A program made the position numbers and the translations under genes. Shown piece by piece: positions 1 through 6,274 of a DNA stretch of 11,574 bases. How positions within the stretch are numbered: the first letter of the stretch is position 1; every line of letters starts with the position of its first letter. This DNA is from DATEPR01 sp036502345. Lineage in GTDB: Bacteria; Actinomycetota; Actinomycetes; Mycobacteriales; Pseudonocardiaceae. Below the pieces are notes generated by a model. That model was not told the DNA's origin. It saw nothing but the letters and a program-made list of their open reading frames with translations, and made no database searches. The stretch spans positions 1 through 11,574 of the forward strand of contig DASXYT010000240.1 in NCBI GenBank assembly GCA_036502345.1, in the 5' to 3' direction.

Positions 1-1806
1 GTGGTGGAAGTCGAGGAGGACGCCAAGGGGCGGACCGTTCTCATCGTCACCGAGCTGCCCTACCAGGTGAACCCGGACAACCTGGTGGAGAACATCGCGC
101 AGCTGGTCAAGGACGGCAAGCTGACCGGCATCTCGGACATCGCCGACGAGTCCAACCGGCGCAGCGGCATGCGCATCGTGGTCGGGCTGCGCCGCGACGC
201 CGTGGCGAAGGTCGTGCTGAACAACCTGTACAAGCACACGCAGCTGCAGGCCAACTTCGGCGTCAACATGCTGGCCCTGGTCGACGACGTGCCGCGCACG
301 CTGCGGCTGGACCAGATCATCCGGCACTACGTGCACCACCAGGTGGACGTCATCATCCGGCGCACCCGCTACCGGCTGCGCAAGGCCGAGGAACAGGCGC
401 ACATCCTGCGCGGCCTGGTCAAGGCACTGGACGCGCTGGACGAGGTCATCGCCCTGATCCGGCGGTCGCCATCAGCTGCTGACGCGCGGCCCGCGCTGAT
501 GGAGCTGCTGGACATCGACGAGATCCAGGCCGTCGCCATCCTGGACATGCAGCTGCGCAGGCTGGCCGCCCTGGAGCGGCAGCGGATCGTCGACGACCTG
601 GCCGAGCTCGAGAACAGGATCGCCGACCTGCAGGACATCCTGGCCAACGACGTCCGGCAGCGGCACATCGTCCGCGACGAGCTGATGGCGATCGTGGACA
701 AGCACGGCGACGACCGGCGCACCAGGATCATCCCGTTCGACGGTGACGTGTCGGTCGAGGACCTGATCGCGGTCGAGGACGTCGTGGTGACTATCACCCA
801 GACGGGTTACGCCAAACGGACGAAAACCGACCTCTACCGAGCGCAGAAGCGCGGCGGCAAGGGTGTCCAGGGCGCGGCCCTGAAGCAGGACGACATCGTG
901 GGCCACTTCTTCGTGTGCTCCACCCACGACTGGATCCTGTTCTTCACCAACAAGGGCCGGGTCTATCGCGCCAAGGCGTACGAGCTGCCGGAGGCGAGTC
1001 GCACCGCGCGTGGCCAGCACGTGGCGAACCTGCTGGCGTTCCAGCCGGACGAGCAGATCGCCCAGGTCATCCACATCAGCGACTACCAGGTGTCGCCGTA
1101 TCTGGTGCTGGCCACGAAGAGCGGGCTGGTCAAGAAGAGCAAGCTGAGCGACTTCGACTCCAACCGTGCCGGCGGCCTGATCGGCATCAACCTGCGCGAG
1201 GACGACGAGCTGGTCGGCGCTGTGCTGTGCTCCGGTGACGACGACCTGCTGCTGGTGTCCGCGGGCGGGCAGTCCATCCGGTTCCACGCCTCCGACGAGG
1301 CGCTGCGGCCGATGGGCAGGGCCACGTCGGGCGTGCTGGGCATGCGGTTCAACGACGGTGACGAACTGCTGTCCATGGGCGTCGTGGTCGACGGCCGATT
1401 TGTTTTGGTGGCCACCAACGGGGGGTACGCCAAGCGCACCCCGATCGAGGAGTATCCGCTGCAGGGCCGGGGTGGCAAGGGCGTGCTGACCATCCAGCAC
1501 GACACCCGTCGTGGCAGGCTGGTAGGTGCGCTCATCGTCGATGTCGACGACGAGCTGTACGCGATCGAGTCGACCGGAGTGGTGATCCGGACCAGTGCGC
1601 GCGAGGTGCGCAAGGCTGGCCGGCAGACCAAGGGTGTCCGGTTGATGAACCTCGCGGAAGGGACCACATTGGTTGCTGTCGCCCGCAACGCGGAAGACGT
1701 CTCCGATGTGACCGAGGCGGTCGCGGAAACAGCCACCGAGACAGTTTCGGAAGCCGGTGCCAGCAACGCGGAGGACGTTTCGGACGTCTCCGAGACAGAG
1801 GGATGA
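1..1806 (+). CDS. gyrA: DNA gyrase subunit A, C-terminal 601 residues (5' end lies outside window)
   Basis: GyrA is the DNA-cleaving and DNA-wrapping subunit of gyrase (A2B2), which introduces negative supercoils using ATP hydrolysed by GyrB. The window opens inside the gene, so the GTG at base 1 is an internal valine and the catalytic tyrosine lies upstream. About 600 of an expected 840 or so residues are present. Residues 1-250 cover the end of the breakage-reunion domain, the tower and the coiled coil leading to the C-gate. Residues from about 255 to 565 form the beta-pinwheel that wraps DNA. The canonical GyrA box is seen as QKRGGKG at residues 282-288. A second, actinobacterial box-like motif, QGRGGKG, is at 488-494. 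After the conserved VRKAGRQTKGVRLMNL segment comes an acidic tail from about residue 563, containing a duplicated NAEDVSDV unit. The next gene begins 44 bp downstream with no terminator, so co-transcription is likely. The match to mycobacterial GyrA is close throughout. Confidence 0.98.
   Translation: MVEVEEDAKGRTVLIVTELPYQVNPDNLVENIAQLVKDGKLTGISDIADESNRRSGMRIVVGLRRDAVAKVVLNNLYKHTQLQANFGVNMLALVDDVPRTLRLDQIIRHYVHHQVDVIIRRTRYRLRKAEEQAHILRGLVKALDALDEVIALIRRSPSAADARPALMELLDIDEIQAVAILDMQLRRLAALERQRIVDDLAELENRIADLQDILANDVRQRHIVRDELMAIVDKHGDDRRTRIIPFDGDVSVEDLIAVEDVVVTITQTGYAKRTKTDLYRAQKRGGKGVQGAALKQDDIVGHFFVCSTHDWILFFTNKGRVYRAKAYELPEASRTARGQHVANLLAFQPDEQIAQVIHISDYQVSPYLVLATKSGLVKKSKLSDFDSNRAGGLIGINLREDDELVGAVLCSGDDDLLLVSAGGQSIRFHASDEALRPMGRATSGVLGMRFNDGDELLSMGVVVDGRFVLVATNGGYAKRTPIEEYPLQGRGGKGVLTIQHDTRRGRLVGALIVDVDDELYAIESTGVVIRTSAREVRKAGRQTKGVRLMNLAEGTTLVAVARNAEDVSDVTEAVAETATETVSEAGASNAEDVSDVSETEG
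1687..1794 (+). repeat. Duplicated 30-nt unit in the gyrA acidic-tail coding region
   Basis: Bases 1687-1716 and 1765-1794 both encode NAEDVSDV followed by T-E or S-E (residues 563-572 and 589-598). The two copies differ at six of thirty bases. Five differences are synonymous and the sixth gives a conservative T/S change. The segment between them is also rich in E, A, T and S. This is an internal protein repeat, not a mobile element. Confidence 0.75.
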
Positions 1807-1850
1807 TCGTGTCGGTCACCCCGGCCAACTCCACCAGCTAAGGAAAGCTC

Positions 1851-3056
1851 GTGACTTCACCCGACAAGCCGAAGACCGAGGACGTGCCAGCCGAGCCCCC
1901 CCGCGAGGAACGCGCGGTGGCCACGGCGTCGCCGGCCGTCGAGTCGGAACAGGCCGCCTCGGGGACCAACGGTACGAAGAACACGAACGGGTCGTCGGCG
2001 GCCAAACCGGCCGCCGACGCCGCCCCGGCCGGGGACAAGCCGGCATCGGTCAGCAAGCCGGCCGAACCGGCGGCGCCGACGAAGCCGGTGCAGCCCGCCA
2101 AGCCCGCTGTGACCAAGACCCCACCGGGCAACACCCCACCGGCTAGCACGCCACCGGGCAACACCCCACAGGCGAAGACGACGCCTGCGCAGACACCGGC
2201 CGCGAAGACACCAGCTACGCCGACCAGCACTCCCGCGGCCAAGCCGCAGGCCCGGCCGGTCGACCGGGAGTCGGCGAAGACCGTGATCATGGAGAGCCCG
2301 GACATGTCGTCGACCACGCCACCATGGCAGCGCGTGGCCACCGACGCCCAGTACGTCAGCGACCATGACGTGCCCGCCGACGCGGGCGCGGCACCGGCCG
2401 ACTCGACCACCCGGTTCTCCGAATGGGGCTACCAGCGCAGCCCTCGCTCGGACTCGTACACCGCCAGTGGTGCCGACAAGGCAGACGCCCTGGGCGGCGG
2501 CGTGGTGTCCGGCACGGCGTCACCGTCGATGTTCGCGGCAACGGCAGGCCAGTCCGGCGTGCGGCCCGACGCCCGGCCGAGCAGTGACCCGACCGGCCGG
2601 ACCACGGTCAACTTCGGTGCCCCGCCGCCCAGTGCGGTGCGCCCGCCGACCAGCACGCCGACCCCGTCGGCACTGCGCAGGCCGGGCCGGGGACCGCGCA
2701 GGGCGAGCCTGCAGGTCCGCAGGGTCGACCCGTGGTCGGTGCTGAAGCTTGCGTTCGTGCTGTCCGTCGCGCTGTTCTTCGTGTGGCTGGTGGCCGTCGG
2801 CGTGCTCTACGGCGTGCTGGACGGCATGGGCGTGTGGGACCGGGTCAACGGCACCTACAACGAGTTCGCGCAGAACACCAGCAGCGGCAGCAGTGGCCCG
2901 CTGATCACGGCCAGCAGGGTGTTCGGCATCGCGGCGATCATCGGCGCGATCAACATCGTGTTGTTCACCGCGTTGGCCACGGTGGGTTCGTTCGTCTACA
3001 ACGTGTCCGCCGACCTGGCCGGCGGCTTGGAGATCACGCTGGCCGAACGCGAGTAG
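1851..3056 (+). CDS. DUF3566 family membrane protein with long disordered N-terminus
   Basis: This is a 401-residue protein of unknown function, corresponding to the gene after gyrA in actinobacteria (Rv0007 in M. tuberculosis, about 300 residues). Residues 1-270 are low complexity, rich in P, A, T, K and S, and probably disordered on the cytoplasmic side. They include a repeated TPPGNTPPAS/TPPGNTPQAK unit near residues 91-110. The conserved C-terminal domain has two predicted membrane spans, about 297-322 (rich in L, V, F) and 357-385. A loop of about 35 residues, rich in N, S and G, joins them. The end GGLEITLAERE is typical of the family. The GTG at 1851 was chosen because AGGA at 1841-1844 sits 6 bp upstream and the reading frame opens there. 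It follows gyrA by 44 bp in the same direction. No function is assigned; synteny with gyrA is the main clue. Confidence 0.9.
   Translation: MTSPDKPKTEDVPAEPPREERAVATASPAVESEQAASGTNGTKNTNGSSAAKPAADAAPAGDKPASVSKPAEPAAPTKPVQPAKPAVTKTPPGNTPPASTPPGNTPQAKTTPAQTPAAKTPATPTSTPAAKPQARPVDRESAKTVIMESPDMSSTTPPWQRVATDAQYVSDHDVPADAGAAPADSTTRFSEWGYQRSPRSDSYTASGADKADALGGGVVSGTASPSMFAATAGQSGVRPDARPSSDPTGRTTVNFGAPPPSAVRPPTSTPTPSALRRPGRGPRRASLQVRRVDPWSVLKLAFVLSVALFFVWLVAVGVLYGVLDGMGVWDRVNGTYNEFAQNTSSGSSGPLITASRVFGIAAIIGAINIVLFTALATVGSFVYNVSADLAGGLEITLAERE
2121..2169 (+). repeat. 19-bp direct repeat, period 30, in the DUF3566 gene
   Basis: A 19-bp sequence starting CCACCGGGCAACA is found at 2121-2139 and again at 2151-2169. 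It encodes the repeated P-P-G-N-T-P segment of the disordered N-terminus. The period of 30 bp is in frame, so slippage here would change the protein length by ten residues without breaking the frame. Confidence 0.85.
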
Positions 3057-3073
3057 CGCTGCCCGCTCCCGGT

Positions 3074-3103
3074 TTGAGTGCGCGGCCGGGCGTACGGTAG
3101 TCT
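3074..3103 (+). promoter_or_regulatory. Probable promoter of tRNA-Ile
   Basis: TTGAGT at 3074-3079 matches the -35 consensus in four of six positions. TAGTCT at 3098-3103, 18 bp later, fits an actinobacterial TAnnnT -10 element. Transcription would begin near 3110, shortly before the tRNA 5' end at 3118. An overlapping TACGGT at 3093 is an alternative -10, but with poor spacing. Confidence 0.5.
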
Positions 3104-3117
3104 TCGCTTCGTTCCGG

Positions 3118-3191
3118 GGGCCTATAGCTCAGGCGGTTAGAGCGCTTCGCTGATAACGAAGAGGTCGGAGGTTCAAGTCCTCCTAGGCCCA
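3118..3191 (+). tRNA. ileT: tRNA-Ile, anticodon GAT
   Basis: The full cloverleaf can be drawn. The acceptor arms GGGCCTA and TAGGCCC pair perfectly and are followed by A73. The D arm contains AGCTC...GAGC. The anticodon stem CTTCG/CGAAG encloses the loop CTGATAA, with anticodon GAT at 3152-3154. The T arm is GGAGG-TTCAAGT-CCTCC. The terminal CCA is not encoded, as in many actinobacterial tRNA genes. The position after gyrA and the DUF3566 gene is the same as for ileT of M. tuberculosis. Confidence 0.97.
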
Positions 3192-3259
3192 CGCACCGCG
3201 ATGCGCCGCACTCAGTCGGTGTCCGCGGTTTCGATCTGCCGTCAAGGAGGCGACCTGTC

Positions 3260-3382
3260 GTGAAGAAGATCCTCGCACTCGTGGCTGTGGCCGCTGCCGC
3301 ACTGCTGATCATCCGTCGCAGCCGGTCAGCCAAGGCCGAAGCCGACCTGTGGCGCGAGGCCACCGCTCCGACCGACAAGTGA
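3260..3382 (+). CDS. DLW-39 family small membrane protein (40 aa)
   Basis: This short gene encodes a 40-residue protein that I recognise as the actinobacterial DLW-39 family, named for its length and conserved D-L-W motif, here at residues 29-31. The start MKKIL and a hydrophobic helix at about residues 4-18 indicate a single membrane segment or uncleaved signal anchor. A basic RRSRSAK stretch follows at 19-25 and then an acidic/amphipathic tail. The GTG start at 3260 has a strong AAGGAGG Shine-Dalgarno at 3244-3250, nine bases upstream. The gene lies between tRNA-Ile and tRNA-Ala, 68 bp after the former, and probably shares its transcript. A terminator-like hairpin follows within 5 bp of the stop codon. 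The function of the family is unknown to me. Confidence 0.9.
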   Translation: MKKILALVAVAAAALLIIRRSRSAKAEADLWREATAPTDK

Positions 3383-3383
3383 C

Positions 3384-3413
3384 TTCAAAAGAGCGGGAGA
3401 GGCCCAGTACCAT
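3384..3413 (+). promoter_or_regulatory. Candidate tRNA-Ala promoter overlapping the terminator
   Basis: TTCAAA at 3384-3389 (four of six to TTGACA) and TACCAT at 3408-3413 (TAnnnT) are 18 bp apart. Transcription would start near 3420, in the 3' arm of the hairpin, so this transcript would not contain the complete terminator. Nothing else between the terminator and the tRNA could serve as a promoter. This is an inference from spacing alone. Confidence 0.35.
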
Positions 3414-3432
3414 GGGCCCCTCCCGCTCTTTT
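3387..3432 (+). terminator. Rho-independent terminator after the DLW-39 gene
   Basis: Bases 3387-3399 (AAAAGAGCGGGAG) pair perfectly with 3420-3432 (CTCCCGCTCTTTT). After a single mismatch, GGCCCA at 3401-3406 pairs with TGGGCC at 3413-3418, leaving the loop GTACCA. The stem is G/C rich in its upper part and ends in a run of four Ts, and the A/T-flanked form could work in both directions. It closes the tRNA-Ile/DLW-39 transcript. The next gene, tRNA-Ala, starts only ten bases later. Confidence 0.88.
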
Positions 3433-3442
3433 GTGTGAGCAC

Positions 3443-3515
3443 GGGGACGTAGCTCAATTGGCAGAGCACTGCCTTTGCAAGGCAGGGGTTGAGGGTTCGA
3501 TTCCCTTCGTCTCCA
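3443..3515 (+). tRNA. alaT: tRNA-Ala, anticodon TGC
   Basis: The acceptor arms GGGGACG and CGTCTCC pair with a G3-T70 wobble, the main identity element of tRNA-Ala, followed by A73 at 3515. The anticodon stem CTGCC/GGCAG holds the loop TTTGCAA, with anticodon TGC at 3476-3478. The T arm is GAGGG-TTCGATT-CCCTT. CCA is not encoded. A run of five Ts at 3520-3524, right after the gene, may help end transcription. The position matches alaT of M. tuberculosis. Confidence 0.97.
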
Positions 3516-3612
3516 CAGATTTTTCTGGGCGTCTGTCCTTCTGAGCGGACGCGGATCGTCGTACTGGCAGAGGATGCTCCACTCCGGGGCAACACCACGT
3601 CAGGAGGACGCC

Positions 3613-4272
3613 ATGACTCTGCCGGAGATCACGTCGCGTGAGCAGTGGGCCATCGCTCGCCAGGAACTGCTCGTCAAGGAAAAAGCACACACCCGCGAAC
3701 GGGATGCGCTCAACGCCGAACGGCGCAGGCTGCCGATGGTGGCCGTCGACAAGGGCTACGTGTTCGACGGGCCGGACGGCCAGGTCAGCCTGCTGGACAT
3801 GTTCGACGGCAGCGACCAGCTCATCGTCCAGCACGTCATGTACGGCGCCGACTGGGACGACGTCTGCCCCGGCTGCACCGCCGCCCTGGACGAGATGTCG
3901 CCTGGCCTGCTCCGCCACCTCCGCTCCCGCGCCACCGCGTTCGCCACCGTGTCCCGCGCGCCGTTCGCCAAGCTGGCCACCAGCCGGGAGCGCAAAGGTT
4001 GGGATTTCGCCTGGTACTCGAGCTTCGGCAGCGACTTCAACGACGATTTCGGCGCCACCGTTGATGACTCGGAAGTACCCGGCGTCAGCTGCTTCCTGCG
4101 GGACGGCGACACCGTCTTCCACACCTACTCGACGTCCGCCCGAGGCACCGACCAGCTGGGCAGCGCCTACTCGTTCCTCGACCTGACCGCGTACGGCCGC
4201 TCCGAGGACTGGGAGCAGCCTGCGGGCCGGGTGGCCAAGCCGCACGGCGCCGATCCGACCTTCACCGACTGA
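3613..4272 (+). CDS. DUF899 family thioredoxin-like protein (predicted dithiol-disulfide oxidoreductase)
   Basis: This is a 219-residue cytoplasmic protein of the DUF899 family, distantly related to thioredoxins and peroxiredoxins. No signal peptide or membrane span is seen. The N-terminal part has the family-type segment REQWAIARQELLVKEKAHTRERD, followed by RRRLPMV-type basic residues. The likely active site is C85-P-G-C88 in a V-C-P-G-C-T context, a thioredoxin-type CxxC. Further family signatures are KGWDFAWYSSFGSDFNDDFG (near 136-155), PGVSCFLRDGD with a third cysteine, and the C-terminal YSFLDLTAYGRSEDWE segment. The ATG at 3613 has a perfect AGGAGG at 3602-3607. An upstream in-frame ATG at 3574 has no ribosome site and would add thirteen residues, so I rejected it. 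The redox role is predicted from the family; substrates are unknown. The gene appears to be transcribed alone, and I know of no equivalent at this place in M. tuberculosis. Confidence 0.88.
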   Translation: MTLPEITSREQWAIARQELLVKEKAHTRERDALNAERRRLPMVAVDKGYVFDGPDGQVSLLDMFDGSDQLIVQHVMYGADWDDVCPGCTAALDEMSPGLLRHLRSRATAFATVSRAPFAKLATSRERKGWDFAWYSSFGSDFNDDFGATVDDSEVPGVSCFLRDGDTVFHTYSTSARGTDQLGSAYSFLDLTAYGRSEDWEQPAGRVAKPHGADPTFTD

Positions 4273-4334
4273 GCACCGGGCAGAACGGACCCCTGGGTAG
4301 GACATCGGCATCGATCTGATTCACTTCCAGGGCT

Positions 4335-4901
4335 ATGAGACGAGCCGTGTTTCTTGCCGCGCCCCTGGCCCTGCTGGGTGTTCTGCTCGCCGGCTGCGGT
4401 CCGACGGTGACCGGGACCGCCGCTCCGGTGTCCACCATCACCAGCCACATCGTGGTGCCACCACCGTCGGTCGCGGTGCCAGCTGCACTGCCGCCGGCGA
4501 CCGCGACGGACTGCCCGTATCTCGACTCGCAGGAGGTCGCGAACGACAACGGGCAGCACGTCGGGTCGGTGAAGATCTCGTCGACGTCGGACGGCCAGCC
4601 GCACCCGGTGTGCTACTTCTACCGGCCCGACGGCCACCTGCAGATGACCGTCCGGGTCTATGTCGGGACGGCCGCCGTGGCGACGGCGATGGTCAACCAG
4701 GCGGCGCCGGTGGCCACGTCCGACCCGGCCAACCAGCCCTCCGGCTGGAACGGCGGGTCACAGGCGAACGCAGCGGTCGAGCCCAAGGGTGCTGTCTACG
4801 CGATCTCCAAGGGCGGCACCGCCATCGTGGTGATCAGCAACCAGTTGCAGACCATCAAGTGCCGCCTGGTCGCGACCGCGGTGGTCAGCGGCCTCGGCTG
4901 A
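4335..4901 (+). CDS. Secreted lipoprotein, DUF2020-like
   Basis: This is a 188-residue protein with a clear lipoprotein signal: MRR, a hydrophobic stretch at 5-18, and the lipobox L-A-G-C with the modified cysteine at C21. It should be exported and anchored to the outer face of the membrane. Residues 22-58 form a T/P/V/A-rich linker. The globular part starts at DCPYLDSQEVA (C60) and includes CYFYRPDG (C93), the stretch LQMTVRVYVG, an AVATAMVNQAAPV helix and C176 near the end. The pattern resembles DUF2020 domains of corynebacteria and Pseudonocardiaceae, but I assign that from memory only. C60, C93 and C176 could form disulfides. The start codon has only a weak GGG-type ribosome site. TAGGAC at 4298-4303 could be a -10 element. 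The gene runs towards the minus-strand gene ending at 4980. No function is known. Confidence 0.82.
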   Translation: MRRAVFLAAPLALLGVLLAGCGPTVTGTAAPVSTITSHIVVPPPSVAVPAALPPATATDCPYLDSQEVANDNGQHVGSVKISSTSDGQPHPVCYFYRPDGHLQMTVRVYVGTAAVATAMVNQAAPVATSDPANQPSGWNGGSQANAAVEPKGAVYAISKGGTAIVVISNQLQTIKCRLVATAVVSGLG

Positions 4902-4912
4902 CGGACATGGAT

Positions 4913-4960
4913 AGGCGGCCGGTGGTCCTGGACGACGTTGTCCTGGATCACCGGCCGCCT
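4913..4960. terminator. Hairpin between convergent genes, possible bidirectional terminator
   Basis: AGGCGGCCGGTG at 4913-4924 and CACCGGCCGCCT at 4949-4960 are perfect 12-bp inverted repeats around a 24-base loop. The loop contains GTCCTGGA twice (4925-4932 and 4940-4947). The hairpin lies between the stop of the lipoprotein gene (4901) and that of the convergent minus-strand gene (4980). It has no T tract, which is common for actinobacterial terminators, so it could stop transcription from both sides. Confidence 0.6.
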
Positions 4961-4979
4961 GGTCAAACGGGTGCCGGTC

Positions 4980-5528
4980 TCAGTTCCGGTGACTGGCCGG
5001 ACTGTCGGTCGGCTGTTCCTGCCTCGGGTGCGGCGCCGAGCCGTTGGTCGCGATGCGCTCCTGCTCGGTCAGGTCGTCCTCGCGCATCGGCGCCGACGGC
5101 TTGTCCTGCTGCGAGCTCTTCATCGCGTACGCGGCGCCGGCACCGATGCCCACCACTGCGATGCCCACCAGCCACGGCCACTTGCGGCCGCGCCTGGTGC
5201 CACCGTTCTTCGCGGCGGCCATCAGGTCGTTCGCGGCGCCCCGGGCGTCGCGAGCCGTCCTGCCAGCGTGTTTACGAGCGCGTTTGGCGCTCTTCGTCAG
5301 ATCCTTGCCGGTGGTCTTGGCCGTCCTACGGGCGTCCTTGACCAGCTGCTTGCGGGCCTTGCGGGTCGTCTTGACGACTTCCGCCTGGGTCTCCGCGGTC
5401 GCTTCCCGTACGGCTTCCATGCCGGCTTGGCCGACCTGTACCGCACCGCGCCGCAACGTACGCAACCCGGTACCCACGGCCCGGCCGGCCGTTTCCCCAG
5501 CGTGTGTCATGGCCTTAACCTCGTCCAT
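4980..5528 (-). CDS. CwsA-position single-span membrane protein with histone-H1-like N-terminus
   Basis: This is a 182-residue protein I do not recognise by strong motif. Residues 15-110 are rich in K, R, A and T (runs such as TTRKARKQ, DARRTAKTT and SAKRARKHAGR). They probably form a long basic amphipathic helix, similar in composition to histone H1 or phasin-like proteins. A membrane helix lies at about 117-136 (WPWLVGIAVVGIGAGAAYAM), followed by a short acidic/polar tail. The size, minus orientation, place between tRNA-Ala and a divergent ppiA, and single C-terminal span all match CwsA (Rv0008c), the mycobacterial protein that works with CrgA and Wag31 in division and polar growth. Sequence identity to CwsA is weak by eye, so orthology is an inference. 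The ATG at 5528 has GGAG seven bases upstream; an internal ATG at 5510 is also possible. A long plus-strand open frame over this region is antisense noise. Confidence 0.75.
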   Translation of the reverse strand: MDEVKAMTHAGETAGRAVGTGLRTLRRGAVQVGQAGMEAVREATAETQAEVVKTTRKARKQLVKDARRTAKTTGKDLTKSAKRARKHAGRTARDARGAANDLMAAAKNGGTRRGRKWPWLVGIAVVGIGAGAAYAMKSSQQDKPSAPMREDDLTEQERIATNGSAPHPRQEQPTDSPASHRN

Positions 5529-5687
5529 CGCGGTGCTCCAGGCTCCTCTGGTCGGCTTGGGTCCTTCTCATCCGAGTACCACCTGCGCCCATCGGCCAAC
5601 CATGCGGCGGTCGGAGCGGCGGTGTCCGGATCGGCATCATCCTGCCCCGTCCCACACCATCTCGCCGTGGATGGCACGATGAACCAC

Positions 5688-6236
5688 GTGGCTGACAGCA
5701 ATGAATCGCTCGTTGGAGCGATAGTGACGGCAACCCTGCACACCTCTATGGGGGACATCCGTCTCAACCTGTTCCCGAACCAGGCCCCGAAGACGGTGGC
5801 CAACTTCGTCGGACTCGCCGAAGGCACCAAGAAGTACGGCCAGAACGCCCGGGGCACCTCGGACGGTCCGTTCTTCGACGGTTCGATCTTCCACCGGGTC
5901 ATCGACGGCTTCATGCTCCAGGGCGGTGACCCGACCGGCACCGGTCGCGGCGGGCCCGGCTACAAGTTCGAGGACGAGTTCCACCCGGAGCTGCAGTTCA
6001 ACAAGCCGTACCTGCTTGCCATGGCGAACGCCGGCAAGAACACCAACGGCTCCCAGTTCTTCATCACCGTTGCTCCGACGACCCACCTGAACTTCGCCCA
6101 CACCATCTTCGGCGAAGTGGCTGACCAGGACTCCCGCAACGTCGTGGACGCCATCGGTACCACGCCGACCGGCGCCCAGGACAAGCCCGTCCAGGACGTG
6201 GTGATCGAGCGCGTCAGCGTGTCCCGGGAGCAGTGA
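5688..6236 (+). CDS. ppiA: Peptidyl-prolyl cis-trans isomerase A (cyclophilin type)
   Basis: Cyclophilins catalyse cis-trans isomerisation of peptide bonds before proline and help protein folding. With the GTG start at 5688 the protein is 182 residues, the same length as M. tuberculosis PpiA, and begins MADSNES; the mycobacterial protein also begins MAD. Active-site residues visible are F68-H69-R70, F75-M76-x-Q78, GSQFF at 121-125 and H138 in HTIFGEV. The tryptophan that contacts cyclosporin in human CypA appears to be replaced by H133, as in mycobacterial PpiA, suggesting weaker drug binding. No signal peptide is seen, so it should be cytoplasmic. An in-frame ATG at 5679 would add three residues; neither start has a clear ribosome site. 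The open frame continues upstream to 4938, but that part is antisense to the minus-strand gene. The 159-bp gap to the divergent gene must hold both promoters. Confidence 0.96.
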   Translation: MADSNESLVGAIVTATLHTSMGDIRLNLFPNQAPKTVANFVGLAEGTKKYGQNARGTSDGPFFDGSIFHRVIDGFMLQGGDPTGTGRGGPGYKFEDEFHPELQFNKPYLLAMANAGKNTNGSQFFITVAPTTHLNFAHTIFGEVADQDSRNVVDAIGTTPTGAQDKPVQDVVIERVSVSREQ

Positions 6237-6244
6237 ACAACACT

Positions 6245-6272
6245 CAGTGAGGACCACCCAGTGAGGACCGCG
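6245..6272 (+). repeat. Tandem 14-bp duplication carrying the rhomboid gene's ribosome site
   Basis: CAGTGAGGACCACC (6245-6258) is followed directly by CAGTGAGGACCGCG (6259-6272); the units match at twelve of fourteen positions. Each contains GAGGA. The second copy lies seven bases before the GTG at 6275 and is the functional Shine-Dalgarno by spacing. The first is 21 bases upstream and could only act as a standby site. Confidence 0.7.
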
Positions 6273-6274
6273 CC

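Noticed and set aside
472..1500. Long antisense open frame within gyrA
   Set aside because: gyrA is conserved across the whole region, and the antisense translation is low-complexity sequence rich in V, D, H and Q with no recognisable domain.
3574..3612. Upstream ATG start for the DUF899 gene
   Set aside because: The AGGAGG at 3602-3607 fits the ATG at 3613 exactly, and the family similarity begins there.
4938..5687. Plus-strand open frame reading into ppiA, which would give a 432-residue fusion protein
   Set aside because: The first 250 residues have no family resemblance and are antisense to the minus-strand CwsA-position gene. Cyclophilin homology begins only at about 5720, and the MADSNES start fits the family length.
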